Assembly (NCBI RefSeq): GCF_018860155.1
Contig: NZ_JAHKNI010000015.1
Span: 1-64,000 of the forward strand
Direction of reading: 5' to 3'
Source of the DNA: Nocardia albiluteola
GTDB taxonomy: Bacteria; Actinomycetota; Actinomycetes; Mycobacteriales; Mycobacteriaceae
DNA length: 64,000 bases
Shown here piece after piece: positions 24,632-33,897 of the stretch. A program made the position numbers and the translations under genes. Position 1 is the first letter of the stretch, and every line of letters begins with the position of its first letter. The notes under the pieces were generated by a model that worked only from the letters and a program-made list of their open reading frames with translations, did not search any database and had not been told where the DNA came from.

Positions 24632-25972
24632 ATGACCGCTCCCGCGATTTCCACGGCGCCCGGTGGCATCCCGTTACTGGGACATGCCCTGCGCATGCGG
24701 GACACCCCGCTGGAGTTCTTCTCGTCGCTGCGCGACTGTGGCGATATCGTCGAGATCAAGATCGGGCCGCAGCGCGCGTACGTACTGAATTCTCCGGAGC
24801 TCATTCGCCAATTGCTCGTCTCGCAGCATCGCCAATTCGATAAGGGCGTGCAAATTCAGGGCGCCAGAGATCTGTTCCGTGACGGATTGGTCATCTCGGA
24901 GGGGGAGACGCACCGGCGGCAGCGCCTGATGATGCAGCCGGCATTCCATCGGAAGCGGATCGCCGCATATACCGAGGTCATGCGGGAGCAGTTCGTGGAG
25001 CGGACTGCCGCCTGGCGCGATGGCGAGGTCATCGATGTCCGCGTCGAGATGAGTGAGCTGACCTTGGCCGTGGCGGCGAAGGCGCTGATCTCGTCGGATC
25101 TGGGCAAGGATCTGGTGGCCGAGATGCTGCACCGCCTGCCGCGGCTGTTCGACCTGCTGTATCAACGGCTGATGTCTCCGGTGGCGATGCTGAACCGCCT
25201 GCCACTGCCGCGCAATCGCGAGTACCGGGCGATTCTGGCGCGCCTGCATCCGATGATCGACGGGGTTATCGCCGATTACCGTGCCAGCGGCGACGGCCGC
25301 GATGACCTGCTGAACACGATGCTGCAACTGCGGGACGAAAGCGACGGAAGCACCCTGACGGACCAGGAGATTCACGATCAGGTCGTGGCGATTCTGGTGG
25401 CCGGGACGGAAACCACCGCCGCCACGCTGTCCTGGGCGTTCCATCTGCTGGCCGGGCATCCGGAGGTCGAGGCGCGAGTGCACGCGGAGGTGGATGAGGT
25501 GCTCGCGGGCCGGCCGGCGCAGCACGCCGACCTGCCGCGCCTGATGTACACCGCGCAGGTGGTCAGCGAGGCGTTGCGCTATTACCCGCCGGCGTGGATC
25601 GTCACGCGGACGGCGACCGAGGATGTGGAGCTGGGTGGTTACCGGATTCCGAGGGGAATGTCGGTGATGTTCAGTCCCTACAGCGTGCAACGCGATCCGC
25701 GATGGTTCACCGATCCGCAGAAGTTCGACCCGGACCGGTGGTCGCCGGAACGGGCATCGGAGATCCCCAGGGACGCGATCGTGCAGTTCGGCGCCGGACC
25801 GCGCAAATGTATCGGCGACGTCTTCGCTGTCGTCGAGGCCACCATGGCACTGGCGACGATCGCCGCGGGCTGGCGGTTGCGCGCCACGCCGGGAGCACAG
25901 GTGGAGCAGGTCGCGACGAGCACGCTGGTGCCCCGCAACCTGTTCCTCACCCTCGAAAAGCGCGAATCCTGA
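24632..25972 (+). CDS. Cytochrome P450 (pentalenene-oxygenase-like)
   Basis: A 446-residue P450 with all standard motifs: I-helix AGTETT, K-helix EALR followed by YYPP, and the heme loop FGAGPRKCIG with Cys393. The N-terminus PGGIPLLGHAL and the early segment GDIVEIKIGPQRAYVLNSPELI resemble PtlI-type terpene oxygenases, but no terpene synthase, ferredoxin or reductase gene is nearby, so the substrate cannot be deduced. ATG 24632 is chosen for length and the MTAPA start; only a weak AGGGG precedes it. Confidence 0.85.
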   Translation: MTAPAISTAPGGIPLLGHALRMRDTPLEFFSSLRDCGDIVEIKIGPQRAYVLNSPELIRQLLVSQHRQFDKGVQIQGARDLFRDGLVISEGETHRRQRLMMQPAFHRKRIAAYTEVMREQFVERTAAWRDGEVIDVRVEMSELTLAVAAKALISSDLGKDLVAEMLHRLPRLFDLLYQRLMSPVAMLNRLPLPRNREYRAILARLHPMIDGVIADYRASGDGRDDLLNTMLQLRDESDGSTLTDQEIHDQVVAILVAGTETTAATLSWAFHLLAGHPEVEARVHAEVDEVLAGRPAQHADLPRLMYTAQVVSEALRYYPPAWIVTRTATEDVELGGYRIPRGMSVMFSPYSVQRDPRWFTDPQKFDPDRWSPERASEIPRDAIVQFGAGPRKCIGDVFAVVEATMALATIAAGWRLRATPGAQVEQVATSTLVPRNLFLTLEKRES

Positions 25973-26222
25973 ATCGGCCGTCGATCTCGACCTGGTCACC
26001 CGCTGACACCAGCGTGACGCCGCCACCCCGACGAGGCGGCGGCGCCGCACGCACACGGCCCGGGGCCACGGTGGTCCGGCCGGCGAAGACTCTCGGGCGG
26101 GCCGAATCATGTTCTGGCGCAATCTTGAAAGGTTCTGGCCGGGATCCGCACCAGGAGGATCCACGGCGGTTCGCCGCCCTGCTGACAGACTTCCTCGCCG
26201 ATCACCGAGGTTGGACGGAGGG

Positions 26223-26702
26223 TCATTCCGGAACGCCTGCCGCAGGTGTTATTGCCTCTGTCGCAGGAACTTTCGTCCTGTCGAGGTTATCTCCGAGGCG
26301 GGTCAGCAGCTGCTTCAGGGTGTCGATCTCCGCGGGGGTGAATCCGGCGACGGCGCGGTTGTCCAGGGCGGCGAGCCGGTCGTGCGCGGCGATTGCGAGA
26401 GTCTCGGTCTCCGGTGTCAGAGCGATGGTCTGGCTGCGCGCGTCGCGGGGGTGCGGGGTGCGCTGGATCAGTCCGTCCCGATCCATCCGGGTGAGCAACT
26501 GCGCCATCGAGGGCTGCTCGATGCCGGTGGCCTCGGCCAGCTCCCTCTGGGTCGGCCCGGCGCCCTCGTGCAGCAGTGCGAGCACGGGGACCTGGGCGTA
26601 GCGCAGGCCGAGGGGTTTGAGCAGGGCGTCTCCGTCGCGGGCCAGTGCACGCGAGGCGCGGTTGATCAGTTGAGCCAGGCTCGGGGCGGCAGTGGGATGC
26701 AT
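26223..26702 (-). CDS. MarR-family transcriptional regulator
   Basis: A 159-residue MarR winged-helix repressor: LLHEGAGPTQRELAEATGIEQPSMAQLLTRMDRDGLI is the recognition region, followed by the wing PHPRDARSQTIALT. A perfect GGAGG (26704-26709 region) precedes ATG 26702. It is divergent from a flavin monooxygenase with two identical palindromes between them, so it very likely represses both genes and responds to an aromatic ligand, as MarR proteins often do. Confidence 0.9.
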   Translation of the reverse strand: MHPTAAPSLAQLINRASRALARDGDALLKPLGLRYAQVPVLALLHEGAGPTQRELAEATGIEQPSMAQLLTRMDRDGLIQRTPHPRDARSQTIALTPETETLAIAAHDRLAALDNRAVAGFTPAEIDTLKQLLTRLGDNLDRTKVPATEAITPAAGVPE

Positions 26703-26711
26703 GATCCTCCT

Positions 26712-26749
26712 TTACATAGGTACCTATCTAGTGTTACATAGGTACCTAT
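26712..26749. promoter_or_regulatory. Tandem MarR-type operators
   Basis: The 16-base block TTACATAGGTACCTAT occurs twice, at 26712-26727 and 26734-26749, 22 bases apart. Each contains the perfect 12-base palindrome ATAGGTACCTAT. The second covers the ATG (26748) of the monooxygenase, and the first lies just before the marR Shine-Dalgarno. Confidence 0.85.
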
Positions 26750-28298
26750 GAACATTACATCGAAAGCACCCCGAGTCGTCATCTCCGGCGCCGGTCCCAC
26801 GGGCCTGATGCTGGCAGCCGAACTGCGTCTCGGCGGCGTTCAGGTCGTCGTGGTCGAGCGGCGTGCGGCCGGGACGGTCGGCGAATCGCGCGCACCGGGC
26901 ATCAATGCCCGCAGTATGGAGGTATTCACCCAGCGCGGGCTGGCGCAGGAATTCCTGAGCCGCGGCAAGGTCCTGCCCGGGGTTCTGTTCTCCGGGATCC
27001 CCATGGCTCCGCATCGGATCGATCCCGAGTGGCCCGCCGCGCTGATCCTGCCCCAGCACCAGACCGAGAAGATCCTGGCGGCCCGTGCGGTCGAACTCGG
27101 CGCCGACTTCCTGTGGTCCACCGCCGTGGTGGATCTGAACCAGGACGACGAGGGCGTCGAGGTGGTCATGGACGGGCCCGCGGGCCGGTCCATGCTCCGT
27201 GCCGACTACCTCGTCGGCTGCGACGGCGGCCACAGTGCGGTGCGCAAGCTCTGCGATATCCCGTTCCCCGGCGACGAGCCCGTCTCGTTCTGGGTGGTGG
27301 GCGACGTGCACCTGGACTCCCCGCCCGACGGCGACGGGGTCTTCGGCCGCAACGAGCGAATCGGCACCTACCAGATCTCCCGGGCCGAATCCGGCTGGTT
27401 CCGTCTGAGCATGATGCGGACCACCCCACCCGCGGATCGCACGGCGCCGGTCACCCTAGACGAGCTGCGCGAGGTCATGCGCGAGGGCCTCGGCACCGAC
27501 TACGGGCTGCGCGAGGCGCGGTGGATGTCCCGCTTCGCTGATGGGTTCCGCCAGGTCACCGAGTATCGGCGGGGCCGGGTCTTCCTCGCCGGGGATGCCG
27601 GGCACACCCATTCCCCGATCGGCGGGCAGGGCCTGAATCTCGGGATTCAGGACGCGGTGAACCTCGGCTGGAAGCTGGCCGCGGTGCTGAACGGCGGTGC
27701 GCCGGATGCGCTGCTGGACACGTATCACGAGGAACGGCACGCGATCGCCGCCACCGTGCTGCAGCTGACGAAGGCGCAGACGGGGCTGATCAAGCCCGGG
27801 CCGCAGATGGATGCGCTGCGCGGCGTCGTGGCGGACATGCTTGCGGTGCCGCAGACCTGCCTGCACCTGAGCGGCATCCTCAGCGGGCTGAACCTGCGCT
27901 ACCCGCTCGGCGACTCGCACCCCCTGCTCGGCCGCCGCATGCCCAACCTGCCCCTGACCACCGACAACGGTGCCACTGACGTGTTCGGCCTGCAGCATCT
28001 GGCCCGTCCACTGTTGATCAACCTCGGCGCGGCCGACCTGGCCGGTACCCCGTCGGCGTGGGCGGATCGCGTGGACTACATCGAGGCCCGACGCACCGGC
28101 GAGGACCTCGGCAATCGTTGGCGCCTACCGGTTTTCGGCGATATGCCCGCCGTGGATGCGGTTCTGGTCCGGCCCGACGGGTACGTGGCCTGGGTCGCCC
28201 CGTCGGGCGAGTCGTTCGACCACGACGCACTGACAGGCGCACTTACCCGATGGCTGGGCGCCGCGCATACCCCGGCGCCAGACCCGATTCGATCGTGA
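26748..28298 (+). CDS. FAD-dependent aromatic monooxygenase (Rox/PheA-TfdB type)
   Basis: A 516-residue class A flavoprotein monooxygenase. The ADP-binding GAGPTG is at residues 14-19, the YLVGCDGGHSAVRK segment follows in mid-protein, and the second FAD motif GRVFLAGDAGHTHSP near 275-290 leads to GGQGLNLGIQDAVNLGWKLA. A thioredoxin-like C-terminal domain ends in LVRPDGYVAWV. Overall layout matches rifampicin monooxygenase Rox of Nocardia, but close relatives hydroxylate many aromatics, so rifampicin inactivation is only a possibility. No Shine-Dalgarno precedes ATG 26748, which lies in the operator; the mRNA may be leaderless. Confidence 0.87.
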   Translation: MNITSKAPRVVISGAGPTGLMLAAELRLGGVQVVVVERRAAGTVGESRAPGINARSMEVFTQRGLAQEFLSRGKVLPGVLFSGIPMAPHRIDPEWPAALILPQHQTEKILAARAVELGADFLWSTAVVDLNQDDEGVEVVMDGPAGRSMLRADYLVGCDGGHSAVRKLCDIPFPGDEPVSFWVVGDVHLDSPPDGDGVFGRNERIGTYQISRAESGWFRLSMMRTTPPADRTAPVTLDELREVMREGLGTDYGLREARWMSRFADGFRQVTEYRRGRVFLAGDAGHTHSPIGGQGLNLGIQDAVNLGWKLAAVLNGGAPDALLDTYHEERHAIAATVLQLTKAQTGLIKPGPQMDALRGVVADMLAVPQTCLHLSGILSGLNLRYPLGDSHPLLGRRMPNLPLTTDNGATDVFGLQHLARPLLINLGAADLAGTPSAWADRVDYIEARRTGEDLGNRWRLPVFGDMPAVDAVLVRPDGYVAWVAPSGESFDHDALTGALTRWLGAAHTPAPDPIRS

Positions 28299-28343
28299 CG
28301 CGGCCGCCGAATGGCGTCTCGTTATCGCCGGGCCGTCGCGAAA

Positions 28344-29873
28344 CTAGATCGCCCGGTCGGTGCCTGACCAGTAGGGCTCGCGCAGACGGCGTTTGAAGAT
28401 CTTTCCGGAATCCTCGCGAGGCAGCTCGGTCGCGAATTCGACGACCTTCGGGAGTTTGAATTTCGACAGCGTCGCCGCCAATGCGTCACACACGGCGTCG
28501 CCCGTCAGGACCGCGCCCTCCTCCGGTTCTATCCACGCGCACACCGACTCGCCGAATTCGTCGTCGGGTATGCCGAAGACCGCACAATCGCGCACGCCGG
28601 CGATCGCCAGCAGGGCCGACTCGATCTCGGCGGGGTAGATATTGACGCCCCCGGAAATGATCATGTCGCGACGGCGGTCGCACAGGAAGAGATATCCGGC
28701 CTCGTCGAGCCAGCCGATATCGCCGACGGTCAGCAGCGCGTCGCGCTCCATGGCGTCGCGCTCGTCCTGCCGGCCGTGATAGGTGAAGTCCGGCACGGCC
28801 TCCGATCGGACGTAGACGTCACCGATTCCCTTGGGCGGTAACGGCTTACCGTCGTCCCCGAGTATGCGCAGGGTCACCCCCGGCAGCGCGCGCCCGACGG
28901 TGCCGGGCCGGGCAAGGGCCGTCGCCGAATCGTGCGCGGTCATGAGCCCGGTCTCGGTGGAGCCGTAATATTCGTTGATCACCGGCCCCCACCATTCGAT
29001 CATTCTCCGCTCGACGTCCACCGGACACGGCGCGGCTCCGTGCACGACGAAACGGAGCGAGGAGAGGTCGTATCGCGCGCGGACCTCCTCCGGCAGCTTC
29101 AGCAGCCGGATGAACATGGTCGGAACCATATGCATGTGGGTGACCCGGTGCTCGTCGACCAGCGCGAGCAGCTGCTCCGCCTCGAAGCGCGGCTGCAGCA
29201 CGATCGTCTCCGCCAGGCCCGCCGCGGCGAACCCGTAGGAATTGGGTGCGGAGTGATACATCGGCCCGGTCATCATGACGACCATCGGCCGATCCGCCGA
29301 CAGTCCGTAGGCGGCCTCGAGAATGATCTGCTGCGCGGCGCCGTTCTCGGGCGTCGCGGGCCGGCGCCGCACGCCCTTGGGCCGCCCGGTCGTGCCCGAG
29401 GTGTAGAACATCGCGGACGGGCCGAAGGGCTGCTCCGGAAGGGCATCGCAGTGCGCTCCGGACAGCCAATCATCCCAGGGCGTGGCGCCGCGAAGGCTCG
29501 CGCCCGGCGTCAGGCCGTAGGCGGCGGCAATCTCCCGGGGGACGGCGGCCTCGATGACGGGAGGGAGCCCGGTCAGCGAAGTCAACGGCGACAACAGATC
29601 CCGATGTCCGATCAGTAGTTTCGCGCCGCTGTCACGCAGGACGTAGGACACCTCTTCTGGTGTCGCGTGCCAGTTCATCGGGGTTGCGTAGGCGCCGAGC
29701 CGGCGTGCGGCGAGGCTCGCGGCGAAGAACGGAAAGTCGTTGCGCAACAACAGGGCGACCGCATCTCCGGCTCCGATCCCGATGCTCGCCATGGCGATTG
29801 CGGCGCGCCGTACCTGCTCATCGAGTTCTGATGGGGCCAGCACCCGCTCGCCCGCGATGAGCAGCGCCGTCAT
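28344..29873 (-). CDS. Acyl-CoA synthetase (ANL superfamily)
   Basis: A 509-residue adenylate-forming enzyme that activates a carboxylic acid to its CoA thioester. The P-loop YTSGTTGRPKG is near residues 156-166, the adenine motif EYYGSTETG follows, then GDIGWLDEAGYLFLCDRRRDMIISGG and the catalytic lysine region PREDSGKIFKRRLR near the end. The substrate pocket cannot be read reliably; medium-chain or aryl acids are likely. ATG 29873 is preferred to 29897, which adds a short Gly/Arg leader. An MFS transporter gene lies 115 bases upstream on the same strand and may supply the substrate. Confidence 0.85.
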   Translation of the reverse strand: MTALLIAGERVLAPSELDEQVRRAAIAMASIGIGAGDAVALLLRNDFPFFAASLAARRLGAYATPMNWHATPEEVSYVLRDSGAKLLIGHRDLLSPLTSLTGLPPVIEAAVPREIAAAYGLTPGASLRGATPWDDWLSGAHCDALPEQPFGPSAMFYTSGTTGRPKGVRRRPATPENGAAQQIILEAAYGLSADRPMVVMMTGPMYHSAPNSYGFAAAGLAETIVLQPRFEAEQLLALVDEHRVTHMHMVPTMFIRLLKLPEEVRARYDLSSLRFVVHGAAPCPVDVERRMIEWWGPVINEYYGSTETGLMTAHDSATALARPGTVGRALPGVTLRILGDDGKPLPPKGIGDVYVRSEAVPDFTYHGRQDERDAMERDALLTVGDIGWLDEAGYLFLCDRRRDMIISGGVNIYPAEIESALLAIAGVRDCAVFGIPDDEFGESVCAWIEPEEGAVLTGDAVCDALAATLSKFKLPKVVEFATELPREDSGKIFKRRLREPYWSGTDRAI

Positions 29874-29988
29874 GCCGCGGCCCCGTGGTCCGGGCATCGC
29901 GCCGAGGGCAATCGGACCGCCGCCCTGTGCATTTCACGCCCGAGATGGCGTAACGGTGTGCTGTTCATCCGATTGCTCCTTGAAGACG

Positions 29989-31710
29989 TCAATCCGTATT
30001 CGATTCGCGGTGCAGCTGCGCCAGGCTCTCCCGCACCAGCGCCTGGTGCCGCTCGGCGTCCTCGCGGGCGCGCCTGGGGCTCCACCGGCCGACGAGTAGG
30101 AAGATCGTGGGCACGAACACCAGCTGTGCGGCGAAACAGACCCACCACCAGACCTGCCATTGATGGGGATTGTCGTGCTTGGCTCGGGTCACCTCGCCCG
30201 CGTGCTTCGACAGATACCGCAGGTCGGCCGGCGGGACGGGCGCGGTGGCCAGCTGCTGCAGCCGTGCGGCCGCGGCCGTGGGATCCGGGGCGAGGCCGGC
30301 GCGCATCAGTTGCGATACCGCCGCGGCACCGGCCTGCTGATCGGTTGGGTGCTGGGCCAGCGTGGTGAGCACTCCGGGCGAGACGGCGCCGATGGTGCCC
30401 ACCTGCTCCGGGTACTGCTGGACTATCGCGGCCACCCGGGTGCCCTGGTCTACCAGCGTCGAGACCGCCGTGACCGCGAGTGTGAATCCGGCGAGCGAGA
30501 TCGCGACGACGAGGCGAATGGTCCAGCCCCACAGCGCGAGTCCGGTCGCGGTCGCCGCCGGGTTGTGCCGTTCGACGGTCTCGGTGAAGCTCGCCATCCA
30601 GGCGCAGTAGGCCACGCCGCCGCCGATCGCGCCGACCGCCATTACGGCCGCGAACTCGTAGTAGGAGGTCTGCGGGCGGGTGGCCAGCGTCGCGAAGGCG
30701 CCGATGGCGGCCAGGCTGATCGCCGTGCCCAGGATCATGAACGGCTTGCGCACGCGGATCCGATCGGACAGCACGCCCGCCACGACCAGGGCGATGGCGT
30801 TCGAGCCCCAGTACCAGTTCGCCAGGGAGTTGGCCCGCGCCTCCGAATAGCCGAAGACGGTCACGAAGTAGACGACGAAGAAGCCGACGGCGATGTAATA
30901 GAAGAACAGGAACATGCTGATCCCGAACGCCGGCGCCAGCACGTCCAGGCGTAGTAGCCGGCGCCACTGATGGCGCAGCGCGTCGGCCGGATCCAGCCCC
31001 GCCGCGCGCGCCTCGATGAGCTCGCGGTCGCGCACGCTCACCATGAGCTGGTCGCGCAGGGCGGGCGAGAGCTCGCGGAGCCCGACGAAGGCGATCGCGG
31101 CGATGACGAACCCGATGATTCCGCACACGTAGAACTGAAATCGCCACTGCGGGTGGGCATCCAGCGTATTGCTGGATATCTCGGTCACCGCGAGGCTGCC
31201 CAGCACCGGCCCCATGGTCCAGAAGCCCATGGCCGACGCGCGGCCCAGCTGCGGGGAGAAGTCGCGGATCAGGGCGGGCGTCGCCACCAGCATGATCCCC
31301 TCGACCACGCTCAGCACCGCGAAGAGCACCAGGTACGCAGCCTTGTTCGGTGCGTGCGGCAGCCCGAACAGCACGATCGCCGCGGTGACGAACAGGCCGA
31401 CGACGACGAGATTGGCCCGGCCCCAACGGTCCGCGAGCCCGGCCGCGAGCGAGCCGAACGCGCCGACCGCGTTGCCGATCACCGAGACCATCACATACCC
31501 GCCGAACGAGAATCCGAGATCGCCGATGATCTTGGTAGCCACGGCGCCCGGCACGTAGAGCTCGTAGTACAGCACGATGGTGGCGAGCACCGTAATCGCC
31601 AGATAGGTGTAGCGGGCAGCGGAATCGGGATAGTGCCGCAACGCGCGCCGCCAGATCCAGTCGGCTGGTCGATGGCTCGGAGCGGGTTCGGATGCGAGTT
31701 GATCGAGCAC
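29989..31710 (-). CDS. MFS transporter
   Basis: A 573-residue major facilitator with about twelve hydrophobic segments (for example YLAITVLATIVLYYELYVPG and LNLAFVPTIFLLVG-like end regions). The cytoplasmic motif GLADRWGRANLVVVG after TM2 is the standard MFS signature. A soluble loop of about 120 residues, rich in Ala/Gln, separates the last two segments (roughly residues 430-520), which is longer than usual. GTG 31710 has GAGG five bases upstream. Substrate unknown; adjacency to the acyl-CoA synthetase suggests an organic acid. Confidence 0.82.
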   Translation of the reverse strand: MLDQLASEPAPSHRPADWIWRRALRHYPDSAARYTYLAITVLATIVLYYELYVPGAVATKIIGDLGFSFGGYVMVSVIGNAVGAFGSLAAGLADRWGRANLVVVGLFVTAAIVLFGLPHAPNKAAYLVLFAVLSVVEGIMLVATPALIRDFSPQLGRASAMGFWTMGPVLGSLAVTEISSNTLDAHPQWRFQFYVCGIIGFVIAAIAFVGLRELSPALRDQLMVSVRDRELIEARAAGLDPADALRHQWRRLLRLDVLAPAFGISMFLFFYYIAVGFFVVYFVTVFGYSEARANSLANWYWGSNAIALVVAGVLSDRIRVRKPFMILGTAISLAAIGAFATLATRPQTSYYEFAAVMAVGAIGGGVAYCAWMASFTETVERHNPAATATGLALWGWTIRLVVAISLAGFTLAVTAVSTLVDQGTRVAAIVQQYPEQVGTIGAVSPGVLTTLAQHPTDQQAGAAAVSQLMRAGLAPDPTAAAARLQQLATAPVPPADLRYLSKHAGEVTRAKHDNPHQWQVWWWVCFAAQLVFVPTIFLLVGRWSPRRAREDAERHQALVRESLAQLHRESNTD

Positions 31711-31763
31711 GGAAACCTCGCAGACGACAGCATGTGCTGGTGATACCCGTTGCCGGATAGTGT

Positions 31764-31796
31764 GATTCAGGACACAAAGATAGTCAGAACTGAATC
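31764..31796. promoter_or_regulatory. Inverted repeat upstream of the MFS gene
   Basis: GATTCAG (31764-31770) is mirrored by CTGAATC (31790-31796) across 19 bases in the likely promoter region. A possible operator; the spacing is wide and no regulator gene is adjacent. Confidence 0.25.
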
Positions 31797-31831
31797 CGGC
31801 GTCAAGTACGGAAAGCGGCCGCGCACGCACA

Positions 31832-31862
31832 CGGCTCGGCGAGAAAGGATCTCGCCGAGCCG
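31832..31862. terminator. Stem-loop downstream of the purine permease
   Basis: A perfect 13-base-pair stem, CGGCTCGGCGAGA (31832-31844) with TCTCGCCGAGCCG (31850-31862), loop AAGGA. It lies 40 bases past the permease stop on the minus strand. No T tract, so a terminator by stability only. Confidence 0.55.
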
Positions 31863-31902
31863 TAGATCGTCCGGTGCGGCCGTCACGCACCGGATCGCGT
31901 GT

Positions 31903-33291
31903 TCAGTGCGTGCCGGCGGAGGCCTCCGGCTGCTTACCCGTGCGCCAGTGGTTGAACAGCAGGTTCAGCACGAAGACCACGATCACCGCGGAGGTGATCG
32001 GGCTGCTGGCGATCATCTGGAAGTCGGTCGGGAACTTGGTGTAGAAGCTCGGGGCGACCGAGGGCAGCAGTGCCACCGACAGGGTCACCGCGATGATCAG
32101 CATGTTGTTGGTGCCCTCGAACTGCACCTTGTGCAGCACCCGCAGTCCGACCGCGGTGACCATCGCGAACATGACGGTCGCGGCGCCGCCGATCACCGGA
32201 CCGGGAAGTGCCGCAACGAGACTGCCGACCTTGGGCACCAGGCCCAGCGCGACCAGGAACCCGCCGCATACCGCGACCACCCACCGGCTGCGCACGCCGG
32301 TCAGGCCGACCAGGCCCACGTTCTCGGCGAATGCCGTGTCGGGGAAGGAGTTCATGAATCCGGCCAGCACCGCGGACAGGCCGTCCGCGGCCAGGCCGCG
32401 CGCCAGATCGGCGGGCTGCAAAGGCTTGTCGACCATCTCGGCGACCGCAACCATGTCCGCGGTCGACTCGGTGAAGGTCACCAGCATTACCACGCACATG
32501 GAAATGATTGCCGCGATGTGGAATTGCGGTGCGCCGAAGTTGAAGGGCTGCGAGATGCCGAACCAGCCGGCCTTGCCGACGCCCGAGAGGTCGACCAGCC
32601 CCATCGGGCCCGCGACTATGGTGCCGATCACGATGCTGAGCAGCACCGCGATCTGGCTGATCAGGCCGCGGCCGAACTTGTGCAGCAACACGATCAGCAG
32701 GATCACCAGCCCCGCCAGTGCGATATGCGAAATCTGGCCGTAGCTGGGCGATTTGGGGTCGTCGCCGGCGATGAGCCCGGCGTCCGCGCCGATCAGCGAC
32801 AGTCCGATCACGCAGATCACGCAGCCCGAGACCAGTGGCGGGAAGAACCGCACCACGGTGGCGAAGAACCGCGCGATCATCAGCCCGAAGATGCCCGAGA
32901 CCAGGATCGCGCCGTACACGGTCGGTAGCCCGGCCTCGCCGCCGCCGAACTGCTGCGCGATCAGGATCATCGGCGAGACGCAGGTGAAGGTCGCGCCCGC
33001 GACGATCGGTAGCCGCACGCCGAGGATCTTGCCGATGCCGATGGACTGGATGAGCGTGACTATGCCCGATACCAGCAGGTCGGCGTTGACCAGCACGCCG
33101 ATCGTATGGGCGGACAGTTTCAGCGCGCCGCCGACCAGTAGCGGCACGGCGACGGCACCGGCGTACATGATCGCCAGATGCTGCAGGCCCAGTAGCGTGA
33201 GCCGGGCGGGGGGAGGGACCTCGTCGACGGGGTGTCGCTGTGGCGCGATGCCATCGGGTTCGGGGGAGGGGCGCGAGAAGCGCAATTGCAT
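31903..33291 (-). CDS. Xanthine/uracil permease (NCS2/NAT family)
   Basis: A 462-residue nucleobase symporter with 14 expected membrane segments. The NAT signature region reads NSFPDTAFAENVGLVGLTG, in which the QNPG/NxxP-type substrate loop is recognisable, and TFTESTADM precedes it. It is divergent from xanthine dehydrogenase genes across a region with two related palindromes, so it probably imports xanthine, hypoxanthine or urate for the same pathway. ATG 33291 has AGGAGGC upstream; further in-frame sequence to 33372 is leader. Confidence 0.88.
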   Translation of the reverse strand: MQLRFSRPSPEPDGIAPQRHPVDEVPPPARLTLLGLQHLAIMYAGAVAVPLLVGGALKLSAHTIGVLVNADLLVSGIVTLIQSIGIGKILGVRLPIVAGATFTCVSPMILIAQQFGGGEAGLPTVYGAILVSGIFGLMIARFFATVVRFFPPLVSGCVICVIGLSLIGADAGLIAGDDPKSPSYGQISHIALAGLVILLIVLLHKFGRGLISQIAVLLSIVIGTIVAGPMGLVDLSGVGKAGWFGISQPFNFGAPQFHIAAIISMCVVMLVTFTESTADMVAVAEMVDKPLQPADLARGLAADGLSAVLAGFMNSFPDTAFAENVGLVGLTGVRSRWVVAVCGGFLVALGLVPKVGSLVAALPGPVIGGAATVMFAMVTAVGLRVLHKVQFEGTNNMLIIAVTLSVALLPSVAPSFYTKFPTDFQMIASSPITSAVIVVFVLNLLFNHWRTGKQPEASAGTH

Positions 33292-33462
33292 GGCAAGCCT
33301 CCTGGGCAAGCAGAAATAACGGCCGACAACTACCGGAACGACGGCCCGAATCTGTCGCGGGAATTCTCGCACGAGTTACCCACGGCGCCAGCGTAAAAGC
33401 CACGAGCCGTTGCCCGGCTGTGCCGCAACGCTATGTTTACAACACGTAACACCCCGGTCGTG

Positions 33463-33530
33463 CCGATTTGGATGATAATCCGGTCGGGGCGGTGATTCGG
33501 GTCGCTCCATTTGGAGGATCATCCGAATGG
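33463..33530. promoter_or_regulatory. Two related palindromic operators, purine permease/xdh
   Basis: Site 1 core GGATGATAATCC (33470-33481) and site 2 core GGAGGATCATCC (33513-33524) share GGAKGATMATCC flanked by TTT on the left; their centres are 43 bases apart (four helical turns). Site 2 extends to an imperfect 24-base palindrome (33507-33530) with CCATT/AATGG arms. No regulator gene is adjacent. Confidence 0.6.
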
Positions 33531-33628
33531 CCGGACGGGGGCGGCGTCCGAGGTTGACCGCCGGTCCGGGCGCGGCTAGTTTTGGTGCCCATCCACACGC
33601 GTTACCGGAGAATAAGGAGGCGATCGGG

Positions 33629-33706
33629 ATGTCCGCGGACCACGACCTGCGCCGCCTCGCCCACCGCATGGTGTGGGTGCCCGGCCGCGTCGCGCACGGC
33701 TGCTGA
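33629..33706 (+). CDS. 25-codon ORF in the xdh leader region
   Basis: ATG 33629 is preceded by AAGGAGG with good spacing. The peptide begins MSADHDLRRLAHRMVW and ends in Cys. It could be a leader peptide or the start of a frameshifted regulator gene, since the open sequence resumes in another frame downstream. Function unknown. Confidence 0.35.
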   Translation: MSADHDLRRLAHRMVWVPGRVAHGC

Positions 33707-33897
33707 ACTGCCTGGTCACCGCGCTGTTTAGTGCGTCGCCCGGATCCCGCGGGGCCGTGGACGCCGGCATCGCCACCGTCGCAGACCGATTTGCGCGGGC
33801 AATTTCTTGCCGCTGCGCCTCGACGTAGAAAGCCGCCTAAAATGGATATTGTCGTTATCCGTCATCCATTCGATCGACAGTGTAAAGAGGGCCTGCC

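Larger units (their letters stand above)
33292..33897. other. 606-bp divergent region between purine permease and xdh genes
   Basis: It contains two related palindromes (33463-33530), the inverted pair TTAC...GTAA near 33437-33449, and a 25-codon ORF at 33629 with a strong Shine-Dalgarno. The plus-strand stretch 33700-33836 reads open (LLNCLVTALF and onward) and may be a decayed regulator, but I cannot name it. Confidence 0.5.
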
